From assembly GCF_030814415.1 (NCBI RefSeq), contig NZ_JAUSVB010000005.1, positions 124,001 through 188,000 of the forward strand: a DNA stretch of 64,000 nt. Direction: 5' to 3'. Under the pieces are notes generated by a model. That model saw only the letters and a list, made by a program, of their open reading frames with translations, did no database searches and was not told the DNA's origin. How positions within the stretch are numbered: position 1 is the first letter of the stretch; each line of letters opens with the position of its first letter. Source of the DNA: Cellulomonas humilata. Its GTDB lineage: Bacteria > Actinomycetota > Actinomycetes > Actinomycetales > Cellulomonadaceae. A program made the translations under genes and the position numbers. Of the stretch, positions 48,385-58,336 are shown piece by piece.

Positions 48385-50045
48385 TGCGGATCATGGCGCA
48401 GATGTCGATGGTGATGAACCTCGACAAGTGCATCGGGTGCCACACCTGCTCGGTGACGTGCAAGCAGGCGTGGACCAACCGGGCCGGCACCGAGTACGTC
48501 TGGTTCAACAACGTGGAGACGCGTCCCGGGCAGGGGTACCCGCGCACGTACCAGGACCAGGAGCGCTGGCAGGGCGGGTGGACGCTGAACAAGCGCGGCC
48601 GGCTCAAGCTCAAGGCGGGCGGCCGGCTGAAGAACCTGGCGACGATCTTCGTCAGCCCGAAGATGCCGTCCCTCGACGACTACTACGAGCCGTGGACGTA
48701 CGACTACGAGACGCTGACCACGGCGCCGCTGCAGGAGCACACCCCGGTGGCGCGGCCACGTTCCCTGATCAGCGGCGAGCCCATGCAGATCGGGTGGAGC
48801 GCCAACTGGGACGACGACCTGGGCGGCAGCGCCGCGACGGCGGTCAGCGACCCGATCCTGGCGAGGGTCTCCACGAGGATCAAGCTCGAGTTCGAGCAGA
48901 CGTTCATGTTCTACCTGCCCCGCATCTGCGAGCACTGCCTCAACCCGTCCTGCGCCGCGTCGTGCCCGTCGGGGGCCATCTACAAGCGGGCCGAGGACGG
49001 GATCGTGCTGGTCGACCAGGACCAGTGCAAGGGGTGGCGCAAGTGCGTGACCGGGTGCCCGTACAAGAAGGTCTACTTCAACCACCGCACCGGCAAGGCG
49101 GAGAAGTGCACGTTCTGCTTCCCGCGCATCGAGGTGGGCCTGCCGACGGTGTGCTCCGAGACGTGCGTCGGTCGACTGCGGTACCTGGGCCTCGTGCTCT
49201 ACGACGCCGACAAGGTGCTGGCGGCCGCGTCGGTGACCGACGAGCACGACCTGCTGGAGGCCCAGCGCGGGGTGTTCTGCGACCCGCACGACCCTGCCGT
49301 CGTGCGGGAGGCCGAGCGGGCCGGCATCCCGCGCGACTGGATCGAGGCCGCGCAACGCTCCCCGATCTGGTCCCTGATCAGCACGTACAAGGTGGCGCTG
49401 CCGCTGCACCCGGAGTACCGGACGATGCCGATGGTCTGGTACATCCCACCGTTGTCGCCCGTGGTGGACGCGGTCGCGGAGACGGGCGAGGACGCCGAGG
49501 GCAAGGGCAACCTGTTCGCCGCCATCGACCAGCTCCGCATCCCGGTCGAGTACCTCGCGGAGCTGTTCACGGCGGGCGACACCGTCCCGGTCACGGGCGT
49601 GCTCAAGAAGCTCGCGGCGATGCGGTCCTACATGCGGGACATCTCGATGGGTCGCGACGCCGACCCGTCGATCCCCGCCGCCGTCGGCATGAGCGAGCAG
49701 GACATGCTCGACATGTACCGGCTGCTGGCCATCGCCAAGTACGACGAGCGGTACGTCATCCCAGCAGCGCACGCGGAGGCCGCCCACGGCCTGGAGGAGA
49801 TCGCCACCGAGTGCAGCCTCGACTACGAGGGCGGCCCGGGCATGGGCGGCTCGGGACCGTTCGGAGAGGGGTCGGGGTCGAACACCCCGCTGGCGGTGGA
49901 GAACTTCCTGGCGCTGAAGGACCGGCAGACGGCCGACGAGGTCACGCCCTCCGGGGGCCAGGGCGGCCGCGTGAACCTGCTCAACTGGGACGGCAAGGGC
50001 TCCCCGCCGCCCGGACTGTTCCCCGAGCGGAAGGACCCGTCGTGA
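48384..50045 (+). CDS. narH: Nitrate reductase beta subunit NarH
   Basis: A 553-aa iron-sulfur subunit that passes electrons from NarI to NarG. Four cysteine groups for four clusters are visible: CIGCHTCSVTCKQAW near the N-terminus, CEHCLNPSCAASCPSGAIY, CKGWRKCVTGCPYKKVYFN (Trp in one position marks the 3Fe-4S cluster) and KCTFCFPRIEVGLPTVCSET. The length is in the usual 480-560 range. The ATG overlaps the narG stop (TGATG) and its own stop overlaps narJ (GTGA). The C-terminal ~60 residues are Gly-rich and more variable. Confidence 0.97.
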   Translation: MRIMAQMSMVMNLDKCIGCHTCSVTCKQAWTNRAGTEYVWFNNVETRPGQGYPRTYQDQERWQGGWTLNKRGRLKLKAGGRLKNLATIFVSPKMPSLDDYYEPWTYDYETLTTAPLQEHTPVARPRSLISGEPMQIGWSANWDDDLGGSAATAVSDPILARVSTRIKLEFEQTFMFYLPRICEHCLNPSCAASCPSGAIYKRAEDGIVLVDQDQCKGWRKCVTGCPYKKVYFNHRTGKAEKCTFCFPRIEVGLPTVCSETCVGRLRYLGLVLYDADKVLAAASVTDEHDLLEAQRGVFCDPHDPAVVREAERAGIPRDWIEAAQRSPIWSLISTYKVALPLHPEYRTMPMVWYIPPLSPVVDAVAETGEDAEGKGNLFAAIDQLRIPVEYLAELFTAGDTVPVTGVLKKLAAMRSYMRDISMGRDADPSIPAAVGMSEQDMLDMYRLLAIAKYDERYVIPAAHAEAAHGLEEIATECSLDYEGGPGMGGSGPFGEGSGSNTPLAVENFLALKDRQTADEVTPSGGQGGRVNLLNWDGKGSPPPGLFPERKDPS

Positions 50046-50650
50046 AGCGCGACGACGCCCGTACCCGAGCTCTCACCCATCGGATCGCCGCGCTCCTGCT
50101 GGAGTACCCGACGAGCGAGCTGGTGACCCAGGTGCCCGACCTGCGCGCCGCCGCGCCGACACCGGCGTTCGACCCCCTGTTCGACCACCTGGGCACGACC
50201 CCGCTCACCGCACTGACCGCCGAGTACGTCGACACGTTCGACCTGCGTCGCAAGGTCTGCCTGTACCTGACCTACTACGCGTACGGCGACACCCGGGAGC
50301 GGGGGATGGCGCTGCTCGCGTTCAAGCGGGCGTACCGGTCGGCGGGCCTGGAGGTCAGCCCCGAGGAGCTACCCGACCACCTGTGCGTCGTGCTGGAGTT
50401 CAGCGCCACCGCAGACGTCGAGGCGGGCACCCGGCTGCTGCTGGAGCACCGCGCAGGCCTGGAGCTGCTCCGGCTCGCGCTGGTCGACCGCGGCTCTCCG
50501 TGGGCCGGTGCGCTGACCGCCGTCTGCTCGACGCTCCCTGCGCTGCGTGGCGACGAGCGCGAGGCCGTGGCTCGGCTGGCGGCGGAGGGCCCCCCGGGGG
50601 AGCAGGTCGGCCTCGAACCCTACGGAGCGATGGCGGCGGCCCCGCGATGA
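50042..50650 (+). CDS. narJ: Nitrate reductase assembly chaperone NarJ
   Basis: A 202-aa cytoplasmic chaperone of the NarJ/TorD type, needed to insert the molybdenum cofactor into NarG before membrane attachment. Recognisable parts are LLLEYPTSELVTQVPDLRAA, the core EYVDTFDLRRKVCLYLTYYA, YGDTRERGMALLAFKRAYRS and ELPDHLCVVLEFSA. It is all-helical with no membrane segment. The GTG start overlaps the narH stop (GTGA), and its stop overlaps narI (ATGA). The C-terminal tail is Ala/Pro-rich as in other actinobacterial forms. Confidence 0.95.
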   Translation: MKRDDARTRALTHRIAALLLEYPTSELVTQVPDLRAAAPTPAFDPLFDHLGTTPLTALTAEYVDTFDLRRKVCLYLTYYAYGDTRERGMALLAFKRAYRSAGLEVSPEELPDHLCVVLEFSATADVEAGTRLLLEHRAGLELLRLALVDRGSPWAGALTAVCSTLPALRGDEREAVARLAAEGPPGEQVGLEPYGAMAAAPR

Positions 50651-51390
50651 GCGGCGTCCTGCTCTGGGTGGTCATCCCCTACGTGTGCCTGGCGTTCTTC
50701 GTGCTCGGCCACGTGTGGCGGTACCGGTACGACAAGTTCGGCTGGACCACGCGCTCGTCGCAGCTGTACGAGAGCCGGCTGCTGCGGTGGGGGAGCCCGC
50801 TGTTCCACTTCGGCATCCTGGCGGTGTTCTTCGGGCACGTGATGGGTCTGGGCATCCCGGAGAGCTGGACGTCCGCCGTCGGGATCTCCGAGGAGCTGTA
50901 CCACGTCATGGCGGTGACGATCGGGGCCGTGGCGGGCTTCTGCACCCTCGTCGGCCTCACGCTCCTGATCTACCGGCGTCGCACGGTCGGGCCGGTGTTC
51001 AGCGCGACCACGCGGATGGACAAGGTCATGTACCTGTTCCTCGCACTGGTGATCCTGCTGGGCGTCTGGAACACGGTGGCCGGCTCGGTGCTCAACCTCA
51101 ACGGCGAGTACGACTACCGGACCGGGGTGTCCGAGTGGTTCCGCGGCATCTTCCTGTTCCAGCCGAAGCCCGAGCTGATGGTCGACGCGCCGTTCGGGTT
51201 CCAGGCGCACGCGATGGTCGCCATGCTGCTGTTCGCGCTGTGGCCGTTCACGCGGCTGGTGCACGTGCTGAGCGTGCCGATCTTCTACCTGTGGCGCCCG
51301 TACGTGGTCTACCGGAGCCGGTCCGACCGCACGGGGAGCCGGGCCGCGCGACCCGGCTGGTCGCCGTCGGACGACCGGGTGCGGCGCTAG
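50647..51390 (+). CDS. narI: Nitrate reductase gamma subunit NarI (cytochrome b)
   Basis: A 247-aa membrane subunit that oxidises menaquinol and holds two b-type hemes. Five hydrophobic helices are seen, beginning LLWVVIPYVCLAFFVLGHVW. Heme-ligand His residues lie in PLFHFGILAVFFGHVMGLGI (first pair) and in FQAHAMVAMLLFALWPFTRL and RLVHVLSVPIFYLWRPYVVY. The family stretch YRYDKFGWTTRSSQLYESRL is well conserved. ATG overlaps the narJ stop. The gene ends in CTAG shared with the convergent small gene, with no terminator hairpin between them. Confidence 0.96.
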   Translation: MSGVLLWVVIPYVCLAFFVLGHVWRYRYDKFGWTTRSSQLYESRLLRWGSPLFHFGILAVFFGHVMGLGIPESWTSAVGISEELYHVMAVTIGAVAGFCTLVGLTLLIYRRRTVGPVFSATTRMDKVMYLFLALVILLGVWNTVAGSVLNLNGEYDYRTGVSEWFRGIFLFQPKPELMVDAPFGFQAHAMVAMLLFALWPFTRLVHVLSVPIFYLWRPYVVYRSRSDRTGSRAARPGWSPSDDRVRR

Positions 51391-51626
51391 TCCCTCGGCG
51401 GGTGCAGGCGGTCCGTCGCCTCGGCCAGCACGCGCTCGAGGACCGCGTGCCGGTTCAGCGCCTGCAGCAGGGCGACGTCGTCGTGCCCGCGCAGCGCGTC
51501 GTCGACGGCGTGGTGCGCCTTGCTGGTGGCGGACGCGAGCTGGAACCACGTGGCGCCCGCGACCTCGCGGCGGATCTGCGCCTCGGTCTGAGGCGGCCCT
51601 GCCTGGTGCTGATCGACGACGGTCAT
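51387..51626 (-). CDS. Small hypothetical protein convergent with narI
   Basis: A 79-aa soluble, probably helical protein (TEAQIRREVAGATWFQLASA, then HHAVDDALRGHDDVALLQAL). There is no signal peptide, membrane segment or Cys. The start is strongly supported by AGGAGGT seven bases before the ATG, which makes the gene credible despite its size. I recognise no family. Its promoter should lie in the 361-base region shared with the chitinase gene, transcribed the other way. Confidence 0.65.
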   Translation of the reverse strand: MTVVDQHQAGPPQTEAQIRREVAGATWFQLASATSKAHHAVDDALRGHDDVALLQALNRHAVLERVLAEATDRLHPPRD

Positions 51627-51987
51627 GTCCCCGACCTCCTTCGTGTCCGTGCGCTCCCCATGCTGCTCGCCACCACCCACACGACCGGGACGACACGCGC
51701 GAGCACTACCGACAAAGAGCGCGTCGACGTCGGCCACATACATTTCTCGGCCCCGTGACGGAGGCCTTTCCGGGTGCTTTTCGGAGCCCTTTCGACGGCG
51801 CCGTGGCAGCGCGTCCACGCAGGTCACAGACTGCGCTTTCCGTCGGCTCTGTACCGCGGAAGACGACGGAAGTTCTCCGAGCCGACCCGTTGACTTCACC
51901 CTGTGACGGTTGTTAGCGTCGCTGTGAACCATTAGTACACACTCCTTACATATTCGACGCTCCGACGATGGACAGGGGAACCGCACG
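51627..51987. other. 361-base divergent regulatory region upstream of chitinase gene
   Basis: No gene seen. The right half holds the chitinase promoter (listed separately) and a fairly AT-rich leader (51930-51960). The left half must contain the promoter of the small minus-strand gene, but no clear hexamers stand out. No DasR-type GlcNAc operator was recognised. Confidence 0.55.
51890..51919 (+). promoter_or_regulatory. Promoter of chitinase gene (TTGACT-N18-TAGCGT)
   Basis: TTGACT (51890-51895) and TAGCGT (51914-51919) are separated by 18 bases. Transcription would start near 51926, giving a leader of about 60 bases with AGGGGAA before the ATG. Confidence 0.65.
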
Positions 51988-53634
<1,647 letters not shown>

Positions 53635-53644
53635 GCCACCACGC

Positions 53645-53686
53645 TGACGCCCGGCCGCTGGTCCTCTCCCCGGCGGCCGGGCGTCA
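53645..53686 (+). terminator. Terminator after chitinase gene
   Basis: A perfect 14-base inverted repeat (arms 53645-53658 and 53673-53686, TGACGCCCGGCCGC type) with a 14-base loop, followed by TGTGTTTT, begins ten bases past the stop codon. Confidence 0.85.
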
Positions 53687-53777
53687 TGTGTTTTCATCCG
53701 ATATGCCCCGGTTCTGCGGTCGTAAACTGGACGATCGGGCTCATGCAGGGGGCCCGCGCGACGGAGGGAGTCGTGCG

Positions 53778-54317
53778 ATGAGACGTGCATTCTTGTCGGT
53801 CGTGCTGTTGGTGAGCGCGTTCCTGGTCGTCCTCGCGTTGCCGGCCACGGCGGCGCCGTACTGCGGACTCGTGTGGGGGTCGCTCGACGAGACGGCGGGG
53901 GACGTGTGGCCGTCGCCGATCGTCGACGTCCGCACCGGTCAGCACGCGTGCTACGACAGGCTCGTCGTGGATGTCGCCGGTGACGTCGGCGGGTACCACG
54001 TGTCCTACGGCCAGTACCTGGTGAACCCCGGTTCGGGTGAGGCCACGGACCTCCGCGGCGGCATGGTGCTGCAGATCACGGTGAACAACCCGGCCCATGA
54101 CGAGAACTACAACCTGACGTACAACCCGGCCAACCCGCTCGAGCTGCGCAACGTCGCGGGGTACCGCACGTTCCGCCAGGTCGTGTCCGCGGGGACCTAC
54201 GAGGGGTACACGACCATCGGGCTCGGCGTCCGGGCACGGCTGCCGTTCCGGGTCTTCGTGCTCGACGGGCCGGGCACGTCGTCCCGCCTGGTGGTGGACG
54301 TCGCGCACCGCTGGTGA
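53778..54317 (+). CDS. AMIN-like domain secreted protein
   Basis: A 179-aa exported protein. The signal peptide (MRRAFLSVVLLVSAFLVVLA, ends ATA) is followed by a beta-rich domain resembling the AMIN-like fold of actinobacterial secreted proteins: VDVRTGQHACYDRLVVDVAG, DLRGGMVLQITVNNPAHDEN and FRVFVLDGPGTSSRLVVDVA. Two Cys at the start of the mature part (YCG, HACY) may pair. The domain is thought to bind envelope polymers; no catalytic site is visible. GGAGGGAG lies seven bases before the ATG. It ends directly against the convergent hydrolase gene, with no base between the stops. Confidence 0.8.
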   Translation: MRRAFLSVVLLVSAFLVVLALPATAAPYCGLVWGSLDETAGDVWPSPIVDVRTGQHACYDRLVVDVAGDVGGYHVSYGQYLVNPGSGEATDLRGGMVLQITVNNPAHDENYNLTYNPANPLELRNVAGYRTFRQVVSAGTYEGYTTIGLGVRARLPFRVFVLDGPGTSSRLVVDVAHRW

Positions 54318-55103
54318 TCAGACCAGGACGGTCAGCAGGTCACGGACGACCGCCGCGGTGGCGTCCGGGGGGATGCCGTGGTCGGCGCCCCCGGGGACGA
54401 CGACGTGCCGGGCGTGCGGGAGCAGCGCGGCCAGCGCGGCGGCGGACTCCGGCAGGCCGGGCCACGTCTGCGCGCCGGTGATCACCACCGTCGGGACGTC
54501 GACAGCGCACATCGCCGGCGTCGGCACCCCCAGCACCGAGGTGATCGTCGCGTCGTAGACGGTGCTCTGCACGATCGCGACGAGCGACGCCCAGCCCGGC
54601 GAGCTGCGGAACTGCTCGACCATCGCCGCGGGGATGCCCACCCCCTCGGTCTGGAACAGTGCGACGGCGTCGCCGGGCCGCCCGTCGGCGATCAGCTCCG
54701 TCAGCCGCCCCGGCAGGTCGGCCGGTCGTGCGGGCAGCGTGCCGAGTGCGAACGGCACCTCGTAGAGCGCGAGGTGCGTGACGGGGAGGCCGGCCGCGGC
54801 CGCCGCGAGGGCCAGGTTGCCGCCCGAGGAGTACCCGAACACCGCCGCGCTGCCGCCCGCGACGTCGATCACCGCGGCGAGGTCCTCGATCTCCCGCTCG
54901 ATCGCGTACGGGGCCGTGTCGCCGCTGCGCCCGCGCGCACGGCGGTCGTAGGTGACCACGGTGTGGTCGCCCTGGAGCAGCGCCGCGAGGGCGGCGCAGG
55001 TGGTGTGGTCGTTGAACGCGCCGGTCGCGAACACGACGGCCGGGCCGGTCCCGGCGTGCACGTAGGCGATCGGGGTGCCGTCGGCGGAGGTGAGGGTCTG
55101 CAT
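54318..55103 (-). CDS. Alpha/beta fold hydrolase
   Basis: A 261-aa predicted soluble serine hydrolase. The core shows ADGTPIAYVHAGTGPAVVFA, the nucleophile elbow AAVFGYSSGGNLALAAAA (Ser in GYSSG), ITGAQTWPGLP and the catalytic His near the end in VPGGADHGIPPD. The cap region is short. Members of this group act on esters, lactones or peroxyacid substrates; the specific one cannot be told. AGGAG precedes the ATG. It is divergent from the YCII/sigma operon. Confidence 0.87.
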   Translation of the reverse strand: MQTLTSADGTPIAYVHAGTGPAVVFATGAFNDHTTCAALAALLQGDHTVVTYDRRARGRSGDTAPYAIEREIEDLAAVIDVAGGSAAVFGYSSGGNLALAAAAAGLPVTHLALYEVPFALGTLPARPADLPGRLTELIADGRPGDAVALFQTEGVGIPAAMVEQFRSSPGWASLVAIVQSTVYDATITSVLGVPTPAMCAVDVPTVVITGAQTWPGLPESAAALAALLPHARHVVVPGGADHGIPPDATAAVVRDLLTVLV

Positions 55104-55244
55104 CGGAGCTCCTGGGTGGTCGGGCTGCTGTCACCTGGGGGACGAAGGGTGCTGCCGCGGATGGACACCTCGCGCGATGCTGTCCATCGTGGCGCTCGCC
55201 GCTCGTCCAGGGGGAGGACCACCCGTCGACAGTCAGGAGCCGTC

Positions 55245-55583
55245 ATGCAGTACCTGTTGCTCATCAGTGCCGACGAGGACCTCGCGGTGACGCGGATGCG
55301 CGAGGGCGCGTTCGCCTCGTTCGACACCTGGATCACCGACCTGGAGCAGCGCGGGGTGCTGCGCGCGCACGTCGGGCTGCACGAGAGCGCGACGGCGACG
55401 ACCGTGCGGCTGCGCGACGGCGAGGTCCTGCTGACCGACGGCCCGTTCGCCGAGGGGCGCGAGCAGGTGGGCGGGCTCGCGGTCGTGGACTGTGCGGACC
55501 TCGACGAGGCGGTCGCGATCGCGGCGGCGCACCCCGCGGCGGCGTTCGGGCAGGTGGAGGTCAGGCCGGTGCGGGTCTCGTGA
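55245..55583 (+). CDS. YCII-related (DGPF) protein paired with ECF sigma factor
   Basis: A 112-aa cytoplasmic protein of the YCII-related/DGPF family. It starts MQYLLLISADEDLAVTRMRE and contains the diagnostic DGPFAEGREQVGGLAVVDCA. The His/Asp pair of enzymatic YCII proteins is not obvious, and the biochemical role is unknown. It overlaps the sigma-factor gene by four bases (GTGA). In many actinobacteria proteins of this family are encoded next to ECF42-type sigma factors and are thought to be part of the same response. AGGAG lies six bases before the ATG. Confidence 0.9.
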   Translation: MQYLLLISADEDLAVTRMREGAFASFDTWITDLEQRGVLRAHVGLHESATATTVRLRDGEVLLTDGPFAEGREQVGGLAVVDCADLDEAVAIAAAHPAAAFGQVEVRPVRVS

Positions 55584-56788
55584 CCGACGACGTCGAGCGG
55601 GTTCTCGCGGACACGTTCGCCCAGGACTGGGGGCGCCTCGTCGCCACCCTGATCCGGCTCACGGGCGACTGGGACCTGGCCGAGGAGTGCACGCAGGACG
55701 CGTTCGCCGCGGCCCTGCGCACCTGGCGTCGCGACGGCATCCCCGACGTGCCGCGCGCGTGGCTCACGACGACCGCGCGCAACCGGGCCATCGACCGGAT
55801 CCGGCGCGAGCGCGTCGGCGCCGAGAAGGTGCGCTCCCTCGTCGTGCCGACCGACGAGCCCGACCTGGACGCGATCGCCAGCGGGATCGCCGACGACCGC
55901 CTCCGGCTGCTGTTCACGTGCTGCCACCCCGCCCTGTCCCTGTCGTCTCGGGTCGAGCTCGCGCTGCGGACGCTGTGCGGCCTGACGACCGCCGAGATCG
56001 CGCGGCTGTTCGGGGTGCCCGAGCCGACGATGGCCAAGCGGCTGGTCCGGACCAAGCACAAGATCGCCGTCGCCGGCATCCCGTACCAGGTGCCGTCGGC
56101 GGACCGGCTGCCCGAGCGCACGCCCGCCGTGCTCGCGGCCCTCTACCTGATGTTCACCGAGGGCTACGCGGCGACCGCCGGTCCGCACCTGGTCCGCGTC
56201 GACCTCTGCCACGAGGCGATCGACCTGGCGCGGGTGCTGACCGGGCTCGTGCCGGACGACCCGGAGGCCGCAGGGCTGCTCGCGCTGATGCTGCTCCAGC
56301 ACGCCCGGGCGTCGGCCCGCACGGGCGTCGACGGTGTCCTCGTCCCGCTCGAGGAGCAGGACCGGACCGCGTGGGACCACGCCGCGATCGACGCGGGCCT
56401 GGCCGAGCTGCGGCGGGCGGTGCGTCGCGAGCGCGTCGGCCCGTACCAGCTGCAGGCGCTGATCGCCGCGTGCCACGCGACCGCGCCGACGGCAGCGGCG
56501 ACCGACTGGGTCAGGATCGTCGGCCTCTACGACGAGCTCGTCGCGGTCCTGCCGTCCGCCACCGTGCAGGTGAACCGTGCGGTGGCGGTGGGGATGGCGC
56601 GGGGGCCGCAGGCCGGTCTCGACGCGCTCGCCGGCACCCCGGACCACCCGCTCAGCCCGGCCGTCCGCGCGGACCTCCTGCGTCGGCTGGGCCGGGCGAC
56701 CGAGGCTGCCGAGGCGTACCGGGAGGCGCTCACGCGCACGGACAACCAGGCGGAGCGGGCCTACCTCGAGGGCAGGTTGCGCACCTGA
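55580..56788 (+). CDS. ECF42-type RNA polymerase sigma factor with C-terminal extension
   Basis: A 402-aa sigma factor of the ECF subgroup that carries a long C-terminal domain. Region 2 (about 10-80) has RLTGDWDLAEECTQDAFAAA and VPRAWLTTTARNRAIDRIRR. Region 4 (about 115-175) has LRLLFTCCHPALSLSSRVEL and LTTAEIARLFGVPEPTMAKR. The extension (about 180-402) is helical and TPR/SnoaL-like, starting VPSADRLPERTPAVLAALYL and including MFTEGYAAT. ECF42 factors lack a membrane anti-sigma partner and are thought to be controlled by this extension and the DGPF partner. GTG start overlaps the YCII gene. Confidence 0.92.
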   Translation: MTDDVERVLADTFAQDWGRLVATLIRLTGDWDLAEECTQDAFAAALRTWRRDGIPDVPRAWLTTTARNRAIDRIRRERVGAEKVRSLVVPTDEPDLDAIASGIADDRLRLLFTCCHPALSLSSRVELALRTLCGLTTAEIARLFGVPEPTMAKRLVRTKHKIAVAGIPYQVPSADRLPERTPAVLAALYLMFTEGYAATAGPHLVRVDLCHEAIDLARVLTGLVPDDPEAAGLLALMLLQHARASARTGVDGVLVPLEEQDRTAWDHAAIDAGLAELRRAVRRERVGPYQLQALIAACHATAPTAAATDWVRIVGLYDELVAVLPSATVQVNRAVAVGMARGPQAGLDALAGTPDHPLSPAVRADLLRRLGRATEAAEAYREALTRTDNQAERAYLEGRLRT

Positions 56789-56792
56789 GGCC

Positions 56793-56798
56793 TACTGT
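56793..56798 (+). promoter_or_regulatory. Candidate -10 (TACTGT) for leaderless propeller gene 1
   Basis: TACTGT lies six bases before the first ATG of the first propeller gene, directly after the sigma-factor stop codon. Confidence 0.45.
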
Positions 56799-56804
56799 CG
56801 CGGG

Positions 56805-58283
56805 ATGGGGCCGACGCGTCGCATGCAGCAGGTGGAGGTGGTCGACGACGACCATCTGATCGCCGCTGCGGACGGGCCGCGGACCTCCGGGCGCGTCCGT
56901 CGCTGGGTCGCCGTGCTGCTCGTCGTGACCCTCGTGCTCGCAGGTGCTCAGCTGGTCCTGGCCGCCCGGGACCGCGCCACGTCCGCCCGGTTCGCGCAGC
57001 TCCCCGGGGCCCTTCCTCCGGTCGACGCGGACGTCGGCGCGCTCTGGCGGGTCGACGAGGCCGACCTGGAGGTGCTGACCGAGGGCGTCGAGGTCGAGGG
57101 CGGCCTCCTGGGGGTGCGGACCGGTGGCGACGGGGCGGCGAGCGTCGTGTCGCTCGACCCGCGGACCGGGGCCGAGCGGTGGAGCACGCCGCTGACCGAC
57201 GCGGACACCGTGCTGGCGCAGCGGGGTGCGCGGTCCTCCGTCACGTCGTGCCTGCAGGTGCCCGAGGCGGACGATGCCGAGCCCCTGGTCGCCTGCCTGG
57301 TGTCCGACGCGCTGCTGAGCTTCGGCATCCGGGGTCGCCTGACCGTCACCCGGCCACCGACGACGTCGCGCGTGGTCGTGGTCGACGCCGCGGACGGCCG
57401 GGTCGTCGCCGACCGGACGGCTCCGCCCGCCATCGCGTTCGCGGTGCTGCCGGGGCTCGTCGCGGTCGGCCTACCCGGTCACGACGGGCACGCCGAGGTC
57501 ACCGCGCAGGACCTGCTCAGCGGCGAGGTGCTGTGGCACCACAGCTCTCCGCGACCCGCGGTGGACCCGGTGGGCGACGTCTCGGGCTTCGAGGTCGTCG
57601 CGCTGGACGACCTGGTGGCCGTGGTCGAGGTCGGCTCGAACGTGACGCTGCTCGCGGCCGACGGCACGGTCGCGCGCGAGCGTGAGCGGTACGACCGGCT
57701 CTCCCAGGACGAGGCCGCCACCCGCCTGGAGGTGCTGTCGGGCTACCTGGCGTTCAAGCCGGTGACCACGATCGTGCAGCCCGGCCGGGCCGACCGGCGG
57801 ATCCCGGGCCGCCTGGTGACCCGCACCGTCGACGACGGCAGCCTGCCGGGCATCGAGCTGATCGAGGGGTCGCGCATGCAGGCGCGGGACGCGACGACCG
57901 GCGACCGCCTGTGGCAGGCGGACCGGCACACGAGCGGCCCGGTCCTCGTCCTGCGCGGGCTGGTCTACTGCACCAGCGGGGACAGCCCCGGGGAGCTCGT
58001 GGCGTTCGACGGCCGGTCGGGGTCCGTCGTCTGGTCGGCGAACGTCGGCACGTACGACCAGCTGGCCCGGCTGATGACCGACGGCCGCGTCCTGCTCGTC
58101 GGGCTCACACCGGCGGAAGGCGAGGCCGAGGGCTCGCTCGCGGCGTTCGCGCTCGCCGACGGGGAGCGGCTCTGGCGCGTGCCGCTGCCCGACGGGCTCG
58201 ACGCGGCGTGGACGCTGGGGCACGTGCTCGTCGCCGGCGACGACGCCGATCCCACGGTGTCGGTCGTGCTGGGCAGCCCATGA
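56805..58283 (+). CDS. Membrane-anchored PQQ-type beta-propeller protein 1
   Basis: A 492-aa type II membrane protein. A short cytoplasmic N-terminus with MQQVEVVDDD, one transmembrane helix (about 34-53, WVAVLLVVTLVLAGAQLVL) and a long external domain. The external part has PQQ/quinoprotein-like propeller blades, with strands such as VVSLDPRTGAERWSTPL, DLLSGEVLWHH, DATTGDRLWQADRH and LAAFALADGERLWRVPL. A conserved Cys pair (SCLQVPEADDAEPLVACLVS) probably forms a disulfide outside. No PQQ-binding catalytic residues are evident, so a scaffold or binding role is likely. A second ATG at codon 7 is an alternative start. First of four tandem paralogues. Confidence 0.82.
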   Translation: MGPTRRMQQVEVVDDDHLIAAADGPRTSGRVRRWVAVLLVVTLVLAGAQLVLAARDRATSARFAQLPGALPPVDADVGALWRVDEADLEVLTEGVEVEGGLLGVRTGGDGAASVVSLDPRTGAERWSTPLTDADTVLAQRGARSSVTSCLQVPEADDAEPLVACLVSDALLSFGIRGRLTVTRPPTTSRVVVVDAADGRVVADRTAPPAIAFAVLPGLVAVGLPGHDGHAEVTAQDLLSGEVLWHHSSPRPAVDPVGDVSGFEVVALDDLVAVVEVGSNVTLLAADGTVARERERYDRLSQDEAATRLEVLSGYLAFKPVTTIVQPGRADRRIPGRLVTRTVDDGSLPGIELIEGSRMQARDATTGDRLWQADRHTSGPVLVLRGLVYCTSGDSPGELVAFDGRSGSVVWSANVGTYDQLARLMTDGRVLLVGLTPAEGEAEGSLAAFALADGERLWRVPLPDGLDAAWTLGHVLVAGDDADPTVSVVLGSP

Positions 58284-58324
58284 TCCTCACCCGGTCTGCG
58301 CGCGCCGCCGAGCCGGTGCGGGGT

Positions 58325-58330
58325 TAGTGT
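58325..58330 (+). promoter_or_regulatory. Candidate -10 (TAGTGT) for leaderless propeller gene 2
   Basis: TAGTGT lies six bases before the ATG of propeller gene 2, with no ribosome site in between. Confidence 0.5.
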
Positions 58331-58336
58331 CCGGCC

